From Pseudomonadota bacterium (lineage in GTDB: Bacteria > Pseudomonadota > Gammaproteobacteria > Enterobacterales > Enterobacteriaceae), in NCBI GenBank assembly GCA_023454395.1, contig JAEYFY010000465.1, positions 1 through 16,880 of the forward strand: a DNA stretch of 16,880 nucleotides, in the 5' to 3' direction. The notes beneath the pieces are model-generated. The model did not search any database and had not been told where the DNA came from. It saw nothing but the letters and a program-made list of their open reading frames with translations. The position numbers and the translations under genes are program-made. Shown one piece after another: positions 16,854-16,880 of this stretch (positions are counted from its first letter, which is position 1; each line of letters opens with the position of its first letter).

Positions 16854-16880
16854 CGAGCACTATTTTTTGCAGGGAATGCG

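Noticed and set aside
1..16880. Search for a novel defence, mobile or repeat-based system
   Set aside because: Nearly all sequence is accounted for by conserved housekeeping genes in E. coli-like order; I saw no transposase, integrase, direct-repeat array, attachment site, tRNA or rRNA.

Overview
The window is chromosomal core sequence from a gammaproteobacterium of the order Enterobacterales. The proteins are very close to the Escherichia coli K-12 set, while the DNA is visibly AT-rich with A/T-ending codons. This points to Proteus or a near relative in the Morganellaceae; genus is an inference from composition and protein similarity recalled from memory, not from a search. All complete large genes lie on the plus strand. 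Only the truncated suhB at the left edge runs the other way.

Layout: suhB (minus, 5' part only) is divergent from trmJ, a tRNA 2'-O-methyltransferase. Next comes the complete housekeeping iron-sulfur cluster operon iscR-iscS-iscU-iscA-hscB-hscA-fdx-iscX. It is preceded by two adjacent type 1 IscR sites and closed by a rho-independent terminator. IscS supplies sulfur, IscU is the scaffold, Fdx supplies electrons, HscB/HscA release the cluster through the LPPVK motif of IscU, IscA is an A-type carrier, IscX modulates IscS, and IscR senses cluster supply and represses the operon. A gap of 281 bases with one possible 32-codon ORF leads to pepB (aminopeptidase B) and a short SseB-like gene with only the C-terminal SseB domain. 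After a strong terminator and an AT-rich gap come a very large alpha-2-macroglobulin lipoprotein (yfhM) with an intact CLEQ thioester motif and pbpC (penicillin-binding protein 1C), a periplasmic defence and wall-repair pair. The last 265 bases hold no convincing gene but end in a good -10 element, probably the promoter of the next gene (ndk in E. coli).

The order follows E. coli except that sseA, which lies between sseB and yfhM there, is absent, and SseB lacks its N-terminal half. The non-coding DNA carries most of the interest: a boxA-like element beside the suhB ribosome binding site, a RyhB-complementary 10-mer on the iscS start, a long hairpin between iscU and iscA, a perfect inverted repeat between suhB and trmJ, and a UUCG-loop terminator separating yfhM from pbpC. 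I see no insertion sequence, phage gene, CRISPR array, tRNA or rRNA, and no sign of an undescribed multi-gene system.
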